In this document: positions 43,735-55,149 of the stretch, in pieces
Numbering within the stretch: position 1 is the first letter of the stretch
Layout of the letters: every line of letters begins with the position of its first letter
Assembly: GCA_015179125.1 (NCBI GenBank)
Contig: WHVA01000194.1
Span: 124,001-188,000 of the forward strand
Origin: Gautieria morchelliformis
Lineage: Eukaryota > Basidiomycota > Agaricomycetes > Gomphales > Gomphaceae
Direction: 5' to 3'
Length of the DNA: 64,000 nt
The notes under the pieces: model-generated
Seen by the model: only the letters and a program-made list of their open reading frames with translations
What the model was told of the DNA's origin: nothing
The model's database searches: none
Translations under genes and position numbers: made by a program

Positions 43735-46195
43735 GGATACTGGGAAATCAGTGGCACAAAGGCCCACTGTCTACTAGACAGTGGGAGTGAAGGGGTACTG
43801 CTATCCCCCAAATTCACTTGTGCCACTGGCATTAAGACATTTGCCTTGGAACAGCCAATTGCCCTGCAATTGGTGTGCATCGGTAGTCGATCAATGATCA
43901 ACTTTGGGACAAACAGGACCATTAGATTTGGTCGCAAAACAGTCGAAGAATACTTTGACGTGGCAAACGTCGAGTACTACGACGCTATCTTGGGGACTCC
44001 GTTCCTAAGGAAACTAGGAGTGACCCTGGACTTTGCCAGTCCAGGGACAATCCATGTGGGGAATGAAACCATCCCCACAGGAAAAGTAAGCTTCGACGAT
44101 GAAAAGCCATCGAAGAATGGTGCGGACCCAAAGGTGAGTAGAATCACCTCAGGGCCCACGCCCCCCTGGCCAATTGAAGCCAGGAGGATGAGTCTCACGA
44201 CTCGTCCTCACCCTCTCCCTACACCTGCAGGGAGAGACGCTGTCATCTCACGATGAAGGTGCTAGAAAAAAGGAAAGAGCCACCGAGCGCCAGGGGTCCA
44301 AACAGATGTACACAGTGCTTGATGGCTGCTCAAATGACAACCATCGTCCTCACGGATGATGACATCCCTCGCTTGCGCGAGGAATGGATGGACAAGCTTG
44401 CCGACCTCATTGGTGGTATCCCATTAGAACTCCCTCCCTTACGGGAGGTGAATCATGAGATCAATCTTATTGATCCTGACAAACGCATGCGGTGTCGACT
44501 ACCCAAGTGTCCCGAACACTTCCGTGAGGAATTGTCCATAAAGTTAGAATGATACACCACTGCGAAGTGGTGGATACCAGCAGTGGCCCATCAAGCGGTG
44601 CCAATGCTGTGTGTACCGAAGAAAAACAGTACGTTACGTACCGTCTTTGACCTGCGACAGCAGAATGAGAACACGGTGAAGGACGTGACACACTTCCCGG
44701 ATCAGGATGTTATCAGGAGCGATGTCGCTCGCTGCAAATACAGGATGAAACTCGACATGTCAGAGGCATATGAGCAAATCTGTATCATCCTGAAGACGTC
44801 CCAAAGACAGCCTTTGCGACGATCCTTGGCACGTTCAGGAGCCAAGTGATACAGATGGGGGACTGCAACACCCCATCGACATTTCAATGTCTCATGATGT
44901 CGATATTCCATGACTGCATAGGTTGCTTCATCCATGTCTACATGGATGATATTTTCATCTTCTCGCACTCGATACAAGAGCATGAGGAACACCTCTGCAT
45001 AGTCTTCGACAGACTACGGAGCAGTCATCTCTTCTTAAGTAAAAAGAAGGTTGATCTCCATTCAGAAAGAATGGAGTGCCTTGGCAATATCATAGATGGC
45101 CAAGGGGTTCACGTGGATGGTGACAAAATGCAACGCATCCGCGAGTGGAGGAGGCCTCGCACATTTAACAACGTGAGATTCCTTGGCCTCGTCCAATACC
45201 TGGCACACTACATGCCAGATGCCAGCGCATACACCACTCCCTTATCGGGATGTGTGCGCAACAACCGTCCATTTTAATGGATGCCATTGCTGGACAAATG
45301 CTTCCACAGCATAAGGGCTCGCCTGCAAGGCCCCGATCCTGCGTCCCATCGACACACGGAACATGGACCCGATATGGGTCATCACCGACGGTTCAAAGTC
45401 TGGTGTTGGTGCTGTTTACGGCCAGGGACCAGACTGGAGGACCTGTCGGCCAGCTGGCTTGTCAAAGAAGTTCAGTGTTGCGCAGCAACACTACAGAACA
45501 CACGAGCACGAAACCATCGCCGTGCTCTGAGCCCTCATGAAGTGGGAGGACAAACTCCTAGGGCGAAAGTTCACCCTAGTCACGGACCACAACGGTCTCG
45601 AGTACTTCGAGACCCAAAAGAACCTGTCTGATAGACAGGTCCGGTGGTGGGAGTTCTTATCCCGCTTCAATTACAACACCATCCACGTTGACAGTGTTGA
45701 GAACAAAGTAGTGGACTGCTTATCCCACTACTATGAGAGTGATACCGGTGACGAGAAGCACCCGGATCATATCTTTGTCAATGCAGATGCGTGACTAGAT
45801 CTGGACGGTGAGCCAATGCCCACCAACTGATACATGGAGCTGCGTACAGCAGCTACGAGGCGGTCAACTCGCCTCGCGGAGAAAACAGAGCCGCGAATAT
45901 TAGAAGCAGCGGCCATGAATGAAGGCTTCGCCAAGGAACCTCGCCACGATGCGTCGTTGCCAGACAACGACGATGTCCACGTCATTGCCGCAAGCAATGA
46001 TGGAGCTTCCCTATGCATAAGCGTAGAAGAAAACTTGGACCTCCCAAAGGTCCTACACAACTCCTACCATAAGGAGCCCATGTTCGCAAAGATCATGGTG
46101 AACCTGGATGCTCATCCAAGATTTGGCATCCAGGATGGGCTGATTTGGACGAAGAATCAGCTCAAGAGGGATGTCATGTTGGAGTCGCAAGTGTG
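43735..46195 (+). pseudogene. Gypsy pol remnant (protease, RT, RNase H, start of integrase)
   Basis: Protease: HCLLDSGSEGVLLSP with the catalytic DSG, and DAILGTPFLRKLG. Reverse transcriptase: VPMLCVPKKNSTLRTVFDLRQ, KLDMSEAYEQI, then in another frame FIHVYMDDIFIFS, where YMDD is the active site, and FLGLVQYLAHYMPDAS. RNase H: KLLGRKFTLVTDHNGLEYF and RQVRWWEFLSRFNYNTIHV. The last piece (45834-46195) ends LIWTKNQLKRDVM, the lead into the integrase zinc finger, then stops. Frame changes near 44250, 44550, 44850, 45280 and 45540 make it non-functional. Confidence 0.8.
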
Positions 46196-46264
46196 ACCTA
46201 TACGCGTATTCAACTCCGCTGGTGCGGTACTTGAGACGTGTGTCGGAGTTCACGTCTTTTCCTC

Positions 46265-46293
46265 AGTCTATCACACACCACTGTGAGACTGAG
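46265..46293 (+). repeat. Left arm of a 29-bp perfect inverted repeat
   Basis: Reads AGTCTATCACACACCACTGT and on to 46293. Its exact reverse complement lies at 47157-47185, on the other side of the copia gag ORF. Confidence 0.85.
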
Positions 46294-46366
46294 GTAATGT
46301 GATCTGCTTGTAAAGTCAAATCTCTGATTGAACTTTAGAATTGTGTTTAACACCACAGTTTTATGT

Positions 46367-47086
46367 TTAGTTCAACGGGTCCCAAAACAGCTGGTTCTTC
46401 TCACGCGTGCTGAGATTGATCATCTCAATGACCTCCCGCTTGCTAGGGGGAGTTTTTGCGCTGGAGAAGGCAGCTAGCAGGTGCTTTCGGACCCAATCTA
46501 GTTGAGTATTTTGTAGAGCGTTCATCAAGACGAGGATAGTGAACTCAGCCTGAGTAGGAGCTTTGCCGCCCTCGTAGAGGTCCGAAATGAAGTCCTCTAT
46601 CTCAGAGATGGTGCAGGCAGTACTGGGGAGGTCAGAGAATTTGGCAGACATAGCAGAGGTAATCGCATTGATCTTCGTGATCATCCCACCATGGTGAGCT
46701 TCAGCCTTCAGCTTGTCCCAGGCTTCCTTCGCAGTCAAGGTGGGATCAAGGAGGCGGCAAAGGGAGTTATCAACATGTTTGCCGAGAGTACCAACAATGC
46801 GAACATTAATCTGTCTCCACTCAGAGAGTTTCTTCGCGTCGGTCAGTTTGTCAATGGATCCATCAATGAAACCCATGAATCCGGACTCCATGAATGTGAA
46901 CTCCATGTCCCGGGACCACTGCATCCAGGTACCCTCCCTCCGCTTCTCAACATCTTTAATCCGGACATTATACTCAAGGACCATTGCAAGTTGGTAGCGT
47001 GTGGGGAAATAGAGTGGGTATATGCGTTGAAAAAGTAGTCTAGAGTTGAGTGGATACGTGATATGTAGACAAATGTGATCTTCCAC
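46367..47086 (-). CDS. Ty1/copia-type gag polyprotein fragment
   Basis: An open frame of up to 239 residues matching copia gag layout (the UBN2/Retrotran_gag type): WMQWSRDMEFTFMESG near the N-terminus, then LTAKEAWDKLKAE, INAITSAMSAKFSD and EAEFTILVLMNAL-like text (actual AEFTILVLMNALQNTQLDW). No zinc knuckle, protease or RT follows. A realistic ATG is at the codon for MVLEYNVRI, near 46981. It lies between inverted repeats at 46265-46293 and 47157-47185. Confidence 0.7.
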   Translation of the reverse strand: MEDHICLHITYPLNSRLLFQRIYPLYFPTRYQLAMVLEYNVRIKDVEKRREGTWMQWSRDMEFTFMESGFMGFIDGSIDKLTDAKKLSEWRQINVRIVGTLGKHVDNSLCRLLDPTLTAKEAWDKLKAEAHHGGMITKINAITSAMSAKFSDLPSTACTISEIEDFISDLYEGGKAPTQAEFTILVLMNALQNTQLDWVRKHLLAAFSSAKTPPSKREVIEMINLSTREKNQLFWDPLN

Positions 47087-47137
47087 GCATAGTAGTGATA
47101 CTAAAGCAAGGACAGAAGGCCCATAACCTATTTAATT

Positions 47138-47214
47138 CTGTACCGAATGGTCAGATCTCAGTCTCACAGTGGTGTGTGATAGACTGTATATACCTGTACC
47201 GAATGGTCAGATCT
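47138..47214. repeat. Right arm of the inverted repeat, nested in a 21-bp direct repeat
   Basis: The right arm is 47157-47185. A 21-bp direct repeat (CTGTACCGAATGGTCAGATC plus one T) occurs at 47138-47158 and 47194-47214, bracketing the arm. The second copy is followed by a short palindrome with TAGGTACAGGTATA. Confidence 0.8.
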
Positions 47215-47693
47215 AGGTACAGGTATATCAATACATATGTGTAAGGGTAACTAAGTGATGCATGCTTCGAAACTATTTTAACGGAGAACCCAATTAAGAA
47301 ATTATACTCCGGTGAACAATCAGAATCAGTATTGGTACAGAAAGTGTAGCAATAGGGATTTAACTGAACACGTGTAGTTCTTAGATTGTGCAATACTTTG
47401 TGAGGTCAAAGAATGTTTATAGGCGTCCAAGGGTCCAGATACTTTAAGGGGGAAAGCTACCTAGAGTCTTAGGACCGCGGGTCAAGTGAATTAAAGACAA
47501 CAATAATCCCCAAGATGTGAAAAGATAGTTCTGCACTTGAACTCTTCCTCAGTTCAAGTATGTCACTATTCTTGTGGCTTTTCTGGTTTTCCAACTCAAC
47601 AAACGTAGGATATTAACTCACTTACCCTGAGTTAGGTTAATATCTGCAGTGCGTTGATTGATCAAGAAAGATCAATTACTCAAAAGGCTATTA
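47215..47693. other. Non-coding repeat-rich DNA
   Basis: AT-rich sequence without a gene, containing short palindromes such as GTGAGTTAATATC-like pairs at about 47603-47650. It may be LTR remnant of the copia element, but no end was identified. Confidence 0.3.
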
Positions 47694-48303
47694 ACCCGTT
47701 TGCAGTACCTAAGGCGCGTGTCGGATTTGCTTCCGTTTTAGCGTGCAAACTTCGAACAACGATATCTTGCTTGATATCGCTCCGATTCGCTTGAAATTTC
47801 ATATCTGAAGCTATGTGGACCATAGCTAGGGCATAGAACTAAAAAATCCGAATAAAACAAGCATTTTTATTTGCATTTTGGGTGCTGAGGGGGGAACAAT
47901 GTCAAGCTTAGCTTACTGTATGTAGTTCAATGCAGGTTTTAATTTTGTTTGCTACTTTGTACTAATGGTGAGAACCCACTACAGGAGAATCTCCAGAAGA
48001 GGGTGTCATAGGATTGGAGAGGAAGGGCTTAGCTTCTTCTGACATTGGATCAGTGAGATCTGACGGTAGGCATTCATTCTCGATGTCGGATTTACTCCTG
48101 TGTAGCATAAGCCCTGAAATCTTTGATCCCTTCCGCACCGAGTGCCAATGCACCATAAGGCAACTTCGCCGATCCTGACACGTTCTTGAGCTCGGAAACC
48201 GCGGGGGCGCACACGTATGCGGTGGGGTGAGGGGTGCGGAGGTGCTGGGGTGGGCGAGCTGGTGTAGGAGGACAGGGTGGTGGGGGAGCGGGCGGCGGTG
48301 GGT
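47694..48303 (+). repeat. Left arm of a ~600-bp inverted repeat
   Basis: Starts ACCCGTTTGCAGTACCTAAG and runs to the GC-rich hexamer tract. The reverse complement lies at 55740-56341 with few differences; the left arm has a short extra stretch near 47893-47905. Both arms keep an open frame (minus strand here) ending SGDSPVVGSHH. Confidence 0.9.
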
Positions 48304-48790
48304 GCGGGTGCGGGTGCGGGTGCGGGTGCGGGTGCGGGTGCGGGTGCGGGTGCAGGTGCAGGTGCGGGTGCGGGTGCAGGTACGGGTGCAGGTACGGGTG
48401 CAGGTACGGGTGCAGGTGCGGGTGCGATTGCAGCACGGACGACACGGAGCTCATCGTGAGGAGACTGGGCATACAGTTAGCAGGGTGTGGGGGCGTCGAC
48501 ACACCTTGACACCCAGGGGACTCCACGCAGGGGACATGGGGGATACCGGCCCAAACGGCAGCCGGTAGAGGGATGGGAGTGCGGATGTGACACGACTGGG
48601 CTGGCGGCCCTCGAGGCGTGCGAGGGCGTCGCCGCGGTTGGTGTTGCGGTAGCGCGTGGAGGCGCGGGACGTGGCGGTGGTCATCGCGAGGGTGTTGACG
48701 GTAGGAGTGATGGAGCCGCGGTCGGTTGGGGTGCGGGTGGACGACAGGAAGGAACTGCTCGTGCTTGTACGAGTAGAAGGGGCGCTTCAA
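47962..48790 (-). pseudogene. Low-complexity coding remnant in the left inverted arm
   Basis: Two minus frames are open here. One (48790-48092) encodes Pro/His-rich repeats then VSELKNVSGSAKLPYGALAL. The other (48156-47962) gives KSDIENECLPSDLTDPMSEE and ends SGDSPVVGSHH. The second has normal composition and is kept in both arms, so it may be the 3' end of a captured gene. A GTAAAT donor-like site after ATQE exists only in this arm. I do not recognise the family. Confidence 0.4.
48296..48426 (+). repeat. GC-rich hexanucleotide tract (GGTGCG/GGTGCA)n
   Basis: About twenty units of a hexamer GGTGCG with interspersed GGTGCA and GGTACG variants. On the minus strand it reads as HP dipeptides. 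Related but longer arrays occur in the right arm. Confidence 0.85.
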
Positions 48791-49051
48791 GTCACAATGG
48801 TGGACTTGTAGTTGGGACGCGTGACAGCCCTTTCAGCGAGGATGTAAAGTAAGCATAAGTAGCAAACTACTCACCAATAAAAACAGGATAGTGGCCATTC
48901 GACACCTAAAAATTACACTTGAGTTGGGGTTCAGCATTGGGAGTAAGGGTGCAAATGCTGTCGCACGATTCATGTCATAGAATTCTTGGTCAGGGTGTGT
49001 GTTTCGGGAACTTCCGTTCTCCTTGTATGTACTACCCACACCATCACTCAT

Positions 49052-50257
49052 ATGCCTCGCCCTGGCAACCCTAAACCTGTTCGTCACATGTACAGCAAGG
49101 ATCTGCGGGATCGCGTTATACACCAAAAATTCAAGCTCAACAAGAAATCAACCGATATTGCAATTGACCTCGATATGTCACTACGTGTAGTTCAACGCAC
49201 AATCAAACTCTGGCGGGATGTTGGAGACGTCGTGGCAGAGCCAAAGCGGCTATCTCATGGGTCAAAAATGACCTCAGCTCAGAGTGAAGTAAGTAATTCA
49301 TGTCTGTGTTTAGCTGTAGCTTATTTTATTTTATAACAGTTTCTTCTTGCGCTTCTTGAACACTCGCCCGATCTTTACCTCGATGAGCTTGTCGAAGAGC
49401 TAGAGGTGCAGCATGGTATTTTAGTAAGTATATCAACTGTCTGGAGGACACTTCGACATCTTGGCTTGCAAAGAAAGAAAGTGAGTCATTAAATCCTCGA
49501 AGAATGACAACCTTTATATTTGTCTCCAATCCAGCTTTCACGGGCAGCCGCAGAGCGCTGTGAAGCCTCACGGACTGCTTTCCAGTTTCATATTGGTAGT
49601 GAACCACCGGACCATTTAGTTTTCACAGATGAAAGTGCAATTGACCTTCGCACAACGTATAGACTAATGGGATGGGCTTACAAGGGATGTAGGCCTCGAG
49701 TGCGAGCACATTTCCAAAGGGGCGAAAGGTAACGATTTGTGCATGGGCCTCCATTATTGTATCGCTAATATCCACTCAGATTTTCAATCCTTCCGGCGCT
49801 CTCACAAGATGGAATCATCTATAGCCATATCAAATTAGGGGCATACGACGGTCCAGAGTTCCTTGGGTTTCTGAAGGGCCTTTTAGAGGTAATGAACCCT
49901 TACCCGGCACCACAGAGCGTTCTTGTTATGGATAACTGCGCCATTCACCACATACCTGAGGTCTTACTCTTATGTGCCCAAAGGTTTTTACCATTATAAA
50001 CTGTTTTCACTAGTGTCTAATCTTGCATTTGCAGAGGAATCAAACTGATGTATCTTCCGCCATACTCGCCCGATCTCAACCCGATCGAAGAATCAGTCTC
50101 CTTCATCAAAGCTCACCTCAGACGTCATGGTGCCGAGTTCCGTGCATGTGTTGCAAGTAAGGAGAGGGCTGAGCTATTCATGTTTCTCTATGAGGCACTG
50201 GATCGGATTACACGCAGACATGCGCGAGGGTGGATGAAGGACTGTGGCTATCTGTAG
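49052..50257 (+). CDS. Tc1/mariner (IS630-like) DDE transposase
   Basis: Starts MPRPGNPKPVRHMYSKDLRD and has an N-terminal helix-turn-helix: DLRDRVIHQKF, DIAIDLDMSLRVVQRTIKLW. A second winged-helix part follows the first intron (FLLALLEHSPDLYLDELVEELE, then ISTVWRTLRHLGL). The catalytic Asp are in VFTDESAIDLR and VLVMDNCAIHH, and Glu is in YSPDLNPIEESVSFIKAHL. Four or five short introns (for example after SAQSE near 49289, and before RGIKL near 50035) keep the frame open. The gene looks intact. Inverted ends were not found. It is cargo inside the large inverted repeat. Confidence 0.8.
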
Positions 50258-50448
50258 TGCAGTTGTACTACTGTAAGGTAATTTTTTTGTTGTCAGAATG
50301 TTGAAAATTATCTGCAATGTGATGGATGATATTGGTAAACAACACTTAGTAGTGCAAAAAGTACTCATTGTAAGTGCCCGCTCTTCCTACAGTGGCTACA
50401 GGATCTCATAATATTATATGTCATGCGTTACATGCGGTCTTTCCCAGC

Positions 50449-52795
50449 TCATCCTCTCTCTTCACCTGTCATTTCCCCCTCCTCGACTCTCTCTTCACCT
50501 GTCATCTCCCCCTCCTCGACTCTCTCTTCACCTGTCATTTCCCCCTCATTAACATAATCCCAACTCTCTGGCAGGTCTGAAAGAGATTCAAGCCCAATCG
50601 TTACATACTGCCTATATGGCTTGGTGGCCTGTAAAGTGTACTCATCGGCGTTCACCTTAACGAAGTCTGGTGTCAGCCATTCCAGAGCAGTCTCCCGAGA
50701 AAGCGTTAACCATTGAATCAAGAGTTTGGAGAATGGCTTGAAGCCCGTGGAGAAGTTTTTCGTGGCATCCTGTTGCTTTAACCTATCAAGGAAACTTCCC
50801 CTAGCTTGTAACACAGGTAACTCGTCGGAGAGCATCGTTTGACGGTAATTCTGTTCTAGTCGCGCGAGTGCCCCCTTGGTCTCCAGAATCTCCAGAATCG
50901 ACCAAAATAAAACCCATATAAACGACTCCAGGTCATCAATTACTTGGTGCACAACTTGCGTTCCAGAGTCCCAAGCAACAATCAGCGCCTGAGACATGAA
51001 AGGCAGCGTACCCTAGAACCATGTAAATCACAAGCCGCACACAACAACTAAAGACCCACCGAGCGATGCTTTGCTAATTCCCGCTTCTGATCCATCCAAC
51101 GAATCGCCTGGTCCCCGTCGCATATGAATCCCACACATCTAGTAACTTCTCGAGTCACGGCAAAACTGAAGCAAACATAAAAAAACGAAAGGACTGATGT
51201 GAAAGACGGTACGTACTCTGCCACAGGCGGCTGCTCAGCTTCATCCATCAGCATGACGTTCCCGACGCTTACGTCACGGTGCAACCAGCCGTTCTTAAAC
51301 AGCCCAAAATGCCCTGTCAATCACCATTATAGGTAAATCATGTCCGATGCCCTCTTCGTTCACATACCCAACATGGCGTGCACTATGCAACGCACGAGCA
51401 ATCGAGGACTTTGTGCAGCTCGCAGTGACGTCCCTCAGGTCTCAAAAACAGATCGCATATGTATTCTTTCGTCAGGCCTAACCCCGGCGTATGGCTCTGG
51501 CGCACACACGGGCCAATACGTTGCGTCATCAGGTATGAGCTTATCCATTCCGTCCTCGACAGGGTATGAGACAAGGATGTCTGGCAGTCCAAATCCGCCC
51601 GATAATGCTCCAAACATTGTGCCTTCTTCGTTATGAGTTTTCAATGGCCATGAATCTTTCAGAATGACAGTGTCCGGAAAGAGAAAAGATATGCCTCCCT
51701 TCAACCTCAAGGGTTCTCGACCGTCAGTCTCTTTTCCAGGCTGAGAACGCGGGGGTTGATGACTTCGTAAGTTATACCGGTGAGTGGACGAAGGTTGAGC
51801 GGGAGAACCATCGGTGGCGGTTGCACCTTCAAACCCAATTGTTAACTACTGGCCCAGATCTCTAAACATCAAAACGCACCCTTCTTGACCAAAAGATACA
51901 CACGCGTTGCTCGTCCGCGAACGCAACGTCGGTCACAAAGTGTTTTCAAAATCTTGAATATACCCCTCTCGGGAATTGCAATGTCTGTGATGGTATGAGT
52001 AGTATCGATTCCAGCGTGGTTTGTGTCGGTCCAAGAATTAATCCCAACCACTCCGCAGACAAATCCTTTAAAGCCTCCCTCCTTCAAGAGGTCAAGTTCC
52101 GGCGTAACAACCAGACCCATGCGAGAATAAAATCCGAAGCGCACCCCCATTGTTGCATTGTTGAAATGGATAACAGTGACGAAGAGTCTATCCAATCAGT
52201 GTGTGAACATACAGCGCGTGTACGTGCTTGACTGCAGGATCAAACCAGGCCAGTTATTCTTCACCTCTACGCAAATTTCAGCCTCGTTCCATGAGAGCTT
52301 CGGCTTCGAGCCTCGGCTCTTACCAACAGACTGACAACCAACAAGGTCTGGTTTTAGGGGGGAGTCTGTGTCAAGTCCTTCAGCCATTTCCCGACCGTAC
52401 ACGTAAAACTGAAGACCTCGGTGGATATTGCCATTCGGCAGCTTTTGGGAGGAGATGGACAGAATCTGGTTGAGTAACCACTCCAACGGCGCATAATGAG
52501 CGCTTTCTGGACCAGTGCGGCTGGGCCATTCCTTGAAAGTGTCGGTTGGGCTGTCCCAGAACACGCCAGGTTTCAGTTTGGATAGGACAGTGTCGACAAT
52601 TTTTTGATCCGCCCGACAGCGCTCTTCAAGCAGAGAATTACTCTTGAATATCGCACCGGAGAACTCGCCCTTCATCAGCTTTTTCAAATCATCCTGGGTC
52701 CGAATGTGTGATTCATCAGATTTACTGGAACTGGCGCTATATGGTGTGCTCGTCATCAACGGAAGCTTGAGAGATTGGGGCGGTGTTGATGGCAT
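50449..52795 (-). CDS. FunK1-type fungal protein kinase
   Basis: FunK1 kinases are a large Agaricomycete family of unknown substrate. The ATG at 52795 gives MPSTPPQSLKLPLMTSTPYS, then KLMKGEFSGAIF and KLKPGVFWDSPTD in the N-terminal lobe-like region. Later exons supply ITDIAIPERGIF, VILKDSW (the candidate ATP-binding Lys), NGWLHRDVSVGNVMLM (catalytic loop HRDVSxGN), a region containing FICDGDQAIRW with the metal-binding Asp position, then GTQVVHQVIDDLESFIWVLF. Introns separate 51320/51435, 51710/51869 and others. The C-terminus ends with three copies of an EGEMTGEERV unit encoded by 33-bp repeats. The set of motifs is complete, so it may be functional. Confidence 0.82.
50455..50553. repeat. 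Three 33-bp tandem repeats at the kinase 3' end
   Basis: The unit CTCTTCACCTGTCATTTCCC continues with CCTCCTCGACTCT; three copies lie in a row, with one T/C difference. They keep the kinase frame and add acidic residues. Confidence 0.85.
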
Positions 52796-53225
52796 CTGGA
52801 ATAACAAATATTGAGAATTAGAGGCAGACAACAAGTAAAGAACTATGTTGTGCGAGTCTGAGAGGCAGAGCTGTTGTCAACATGCGGACAAGTCACGTGA
52901 CAAGTGAACCATCTACATTCTTGCGGTGTGTTGGTGGTAGCGGCCTCAAGGTTAAATACCAATAATGTGCCGTGCGCTGCCTCAGACAGTACTAAGGCCG
53001 CCGATCTCAAATATCCATAATTCTCTAAATTGTTCTTTTTGATGTATATAGTAAATCTAATTATTGTGTCCTACTGGCATAATTCTGCTTGCCTCCCTCC
53101 CTCTCACACCTTCTTAGCAAGCTTCCTTATAGCCTTTCTAGCCGCTCCTTTGATGAAATTCGCGTCACCCCATGACATCCCGATGTTGGCCATGAGCACA
53201 TCAGCCGTCACCTCCTTCAGTTCGT

Positions 53226-54985
53226 TTAGGAAGTAACGTTGTTTGCTTCAAATTTACCTTTGAATTCGTCAATGTTCCGCCCCCTAGCCTCAGGCCAATT
53301 ACGGACATCGTCAAGAAACTCTTCGATGCTTGGGTAAGCGATGTCACCGGGAGTCGCAGGGGTCAACTGTTCCGGTCTCTTGTCAGGATTGACTGGAGTA
53401 ACAGGGCGGTTCAGTACCATGTTCTGAGCAAACATTCGATAGTCAATTGGTGGGAACATCATCATAGGAAATGATCCTTGAAGACCCAATGCAGCGCCGG
53501 GCAGGTTCGCCGTTGACCCTTCATCGGTGTTCTCTTTTTGAATGGAGTCTTTGCGATAATGGAAATCTTCGAAGTGAGCGTTGTTTGGAGGAACTTTCAG
53601 AGTGACCCCGTGAATGTTAGAAACCTAAATTCGCATTATTAGCAGCGAGTAATACATATAAATGCAAAGGTTGCACTCACCAAGGCTGTTACCCAGGACT
53701 GGAGTTGGCACCATGATAAATGCATGTGCTCTCCGTTCTTATTCAGTTTGCAGACTTTTGAAGCACATGCCGGTTTGCCACAGTTTGAATACTCTGCCTT
53801 CAACGCCTCCATGAAATCCCTTTCCCATTTTGTCGGTAGGCCATGCTCTTCGATCTCAGATCCTTCAGTGTCAGAATCGGCGTTCAAGTCCTGAATACGA
53901 GCTTTCTTCTTTTTGCCCCTGCCAGCTGCATTTGTCACAGTTTTGTCCCTTTTCCTGGAAAGTGTATGCCGAAGCGATGTGGTGTACTATAATTCTTATA
54001 ATATCAGATGTGGCTGCCATGCGAAGTCACATGCACACATACACTTTCATCCAGAACGATGTCTACTTCCACGCCACTGGCATCGCCCTTTTTCTTCCTT
54101 GCCTGAGCGCCCTTCACATCATCCTTAAGGTTGTCCCAGTCCTCTTCTTTTGCCAGTTTCGAAAGGAGTTTATCTCGCACACCTTTGAGCCGGTAAGCTA
54201 GGTGCGGCATTTTTTCACTGTTTGATAGCACCCTATCGCTTTGAAGATACGTTCCTCGACCTTCTTGTAACTGACATTGGCAGGAAGCTTCACACGCTCA
54301 ACAAACCCTTCGGCTTCAGTGCCGTCCAGAACACGCAAGATAATTACTAGGCCGTGAAATGAGCATCAAATTATAAATGAAAAATATGATGGCATACCAG
54401 GTTCATCAATATCCTTTACCTGTTTGGGAACTGCCACCTCTACTAACTCTTCAGACTCTGAGTCTCGATTAGGGTCGTTGGGCTCGGCTTCGGACTCGGA
54501 TGCACTTTGAGCTGGCTGGGTCTCTTCCTCATATGAAGACCCTGACTCAGATTCTAAGTCTTCAAAAGTTACTTTTTTTGCCACCTGACGTTTCGGTCGA
54601 AAAGTGCTAGTAGTTTGAACAGATTCTAAATAACTGGTGAGCTTGAAATAGCATCATTATATATAAACCGACCTTTGCCCTGAATTCCCGCCATGTCAGG
54701 TAACAGTTCCTCTGGAGGTTCTTTGACCTTTTTCGTTGCTCGTGTTGACTTGGTGGGCTGTCTTTTATTTTTGTTATTTCCCATTGTTGGTAAGGCAAGT
54801 CGGCCTTGGTCGGGATATGCCGATTCATAATAGGCGGCTTGCCGCGCTGCACCATCGACAACACCACGCACCACAGACACTTCAGCCTCTCTTGGTTCGG
54901 CACTCATCTTCCATATGAACTTGCCCCAGGCTTCGAAGCATCCGCTGACCCTGTTCTTCAATCGCGCCTTTTCGCTTAGCTCCAC
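53226..54985 (-). CDS. Unknown intron-rich charged protein
   Basis: At least five exons: about 54985-54626 (VSGCFEAWGKFIWKMSAEP and a Lys/Arg-rich KNKRQPTKSTRATKK), 54584-54366 (Glu/Ser-rich, ESESGSSYEEETQP), 54231-54004 (LKGVRDKLLSKLAKEEDWD), 53938-53639 (acidic, then NCGKPACASKVCKL with Cys spaced for metal binding) and 53489-53226, ending YPSIEEFLDDVRNWPEARGR. Its 5' end runs towards 55020 and may start in the right arm. No family is recognised with confidence, though the C-terminal text resembles hypothetical proteins seen near Agaricomycete repeats. It shares the inverted-repeat interior with a transposase and a kinase, so it may be cargo. Confidence 0.5.
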
Positions 54986-55149
54986 AGGCTCGCCGTCAAG
55001 TACCAGCAGCTCCCTGTCAACTCCCCCATAACCCCAGTGGCCAACTTCCGTGAGTATCCCGGCCCATATTCCTCATACCAGGGTGTCTGACCACTCGACT
55101 CCCGCAGAGTGCCACGGCCCAGGCACATTCATGTCCCAGGGCACGCATA

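Larger units (their letters stand above)
41087..46195 (+). mobile_element. Ty3/gypsy retrotransposon, truncated at both ends
   Basis: Gag, protease, reverse transcriptase and RNase H parts occur in the usual gypsy order on the plus strand, but integrase stops at its start and no LTR is visible at either end. The left edge abuts the TIR element. Pol is in several frames with stops. Confidence 0.8.

Noticed and set aside
46691..47038. Plus-strand ORF opposite the copia gag
   Set aside because: Antisense shadow of the gag frame.
48227..48568. Plus-strand ORFs of Gly/Ala/Val/Arg repeats in the left arm
   Set aside because: All frames through the GGTGCG hexamer are open. Composition artefact.
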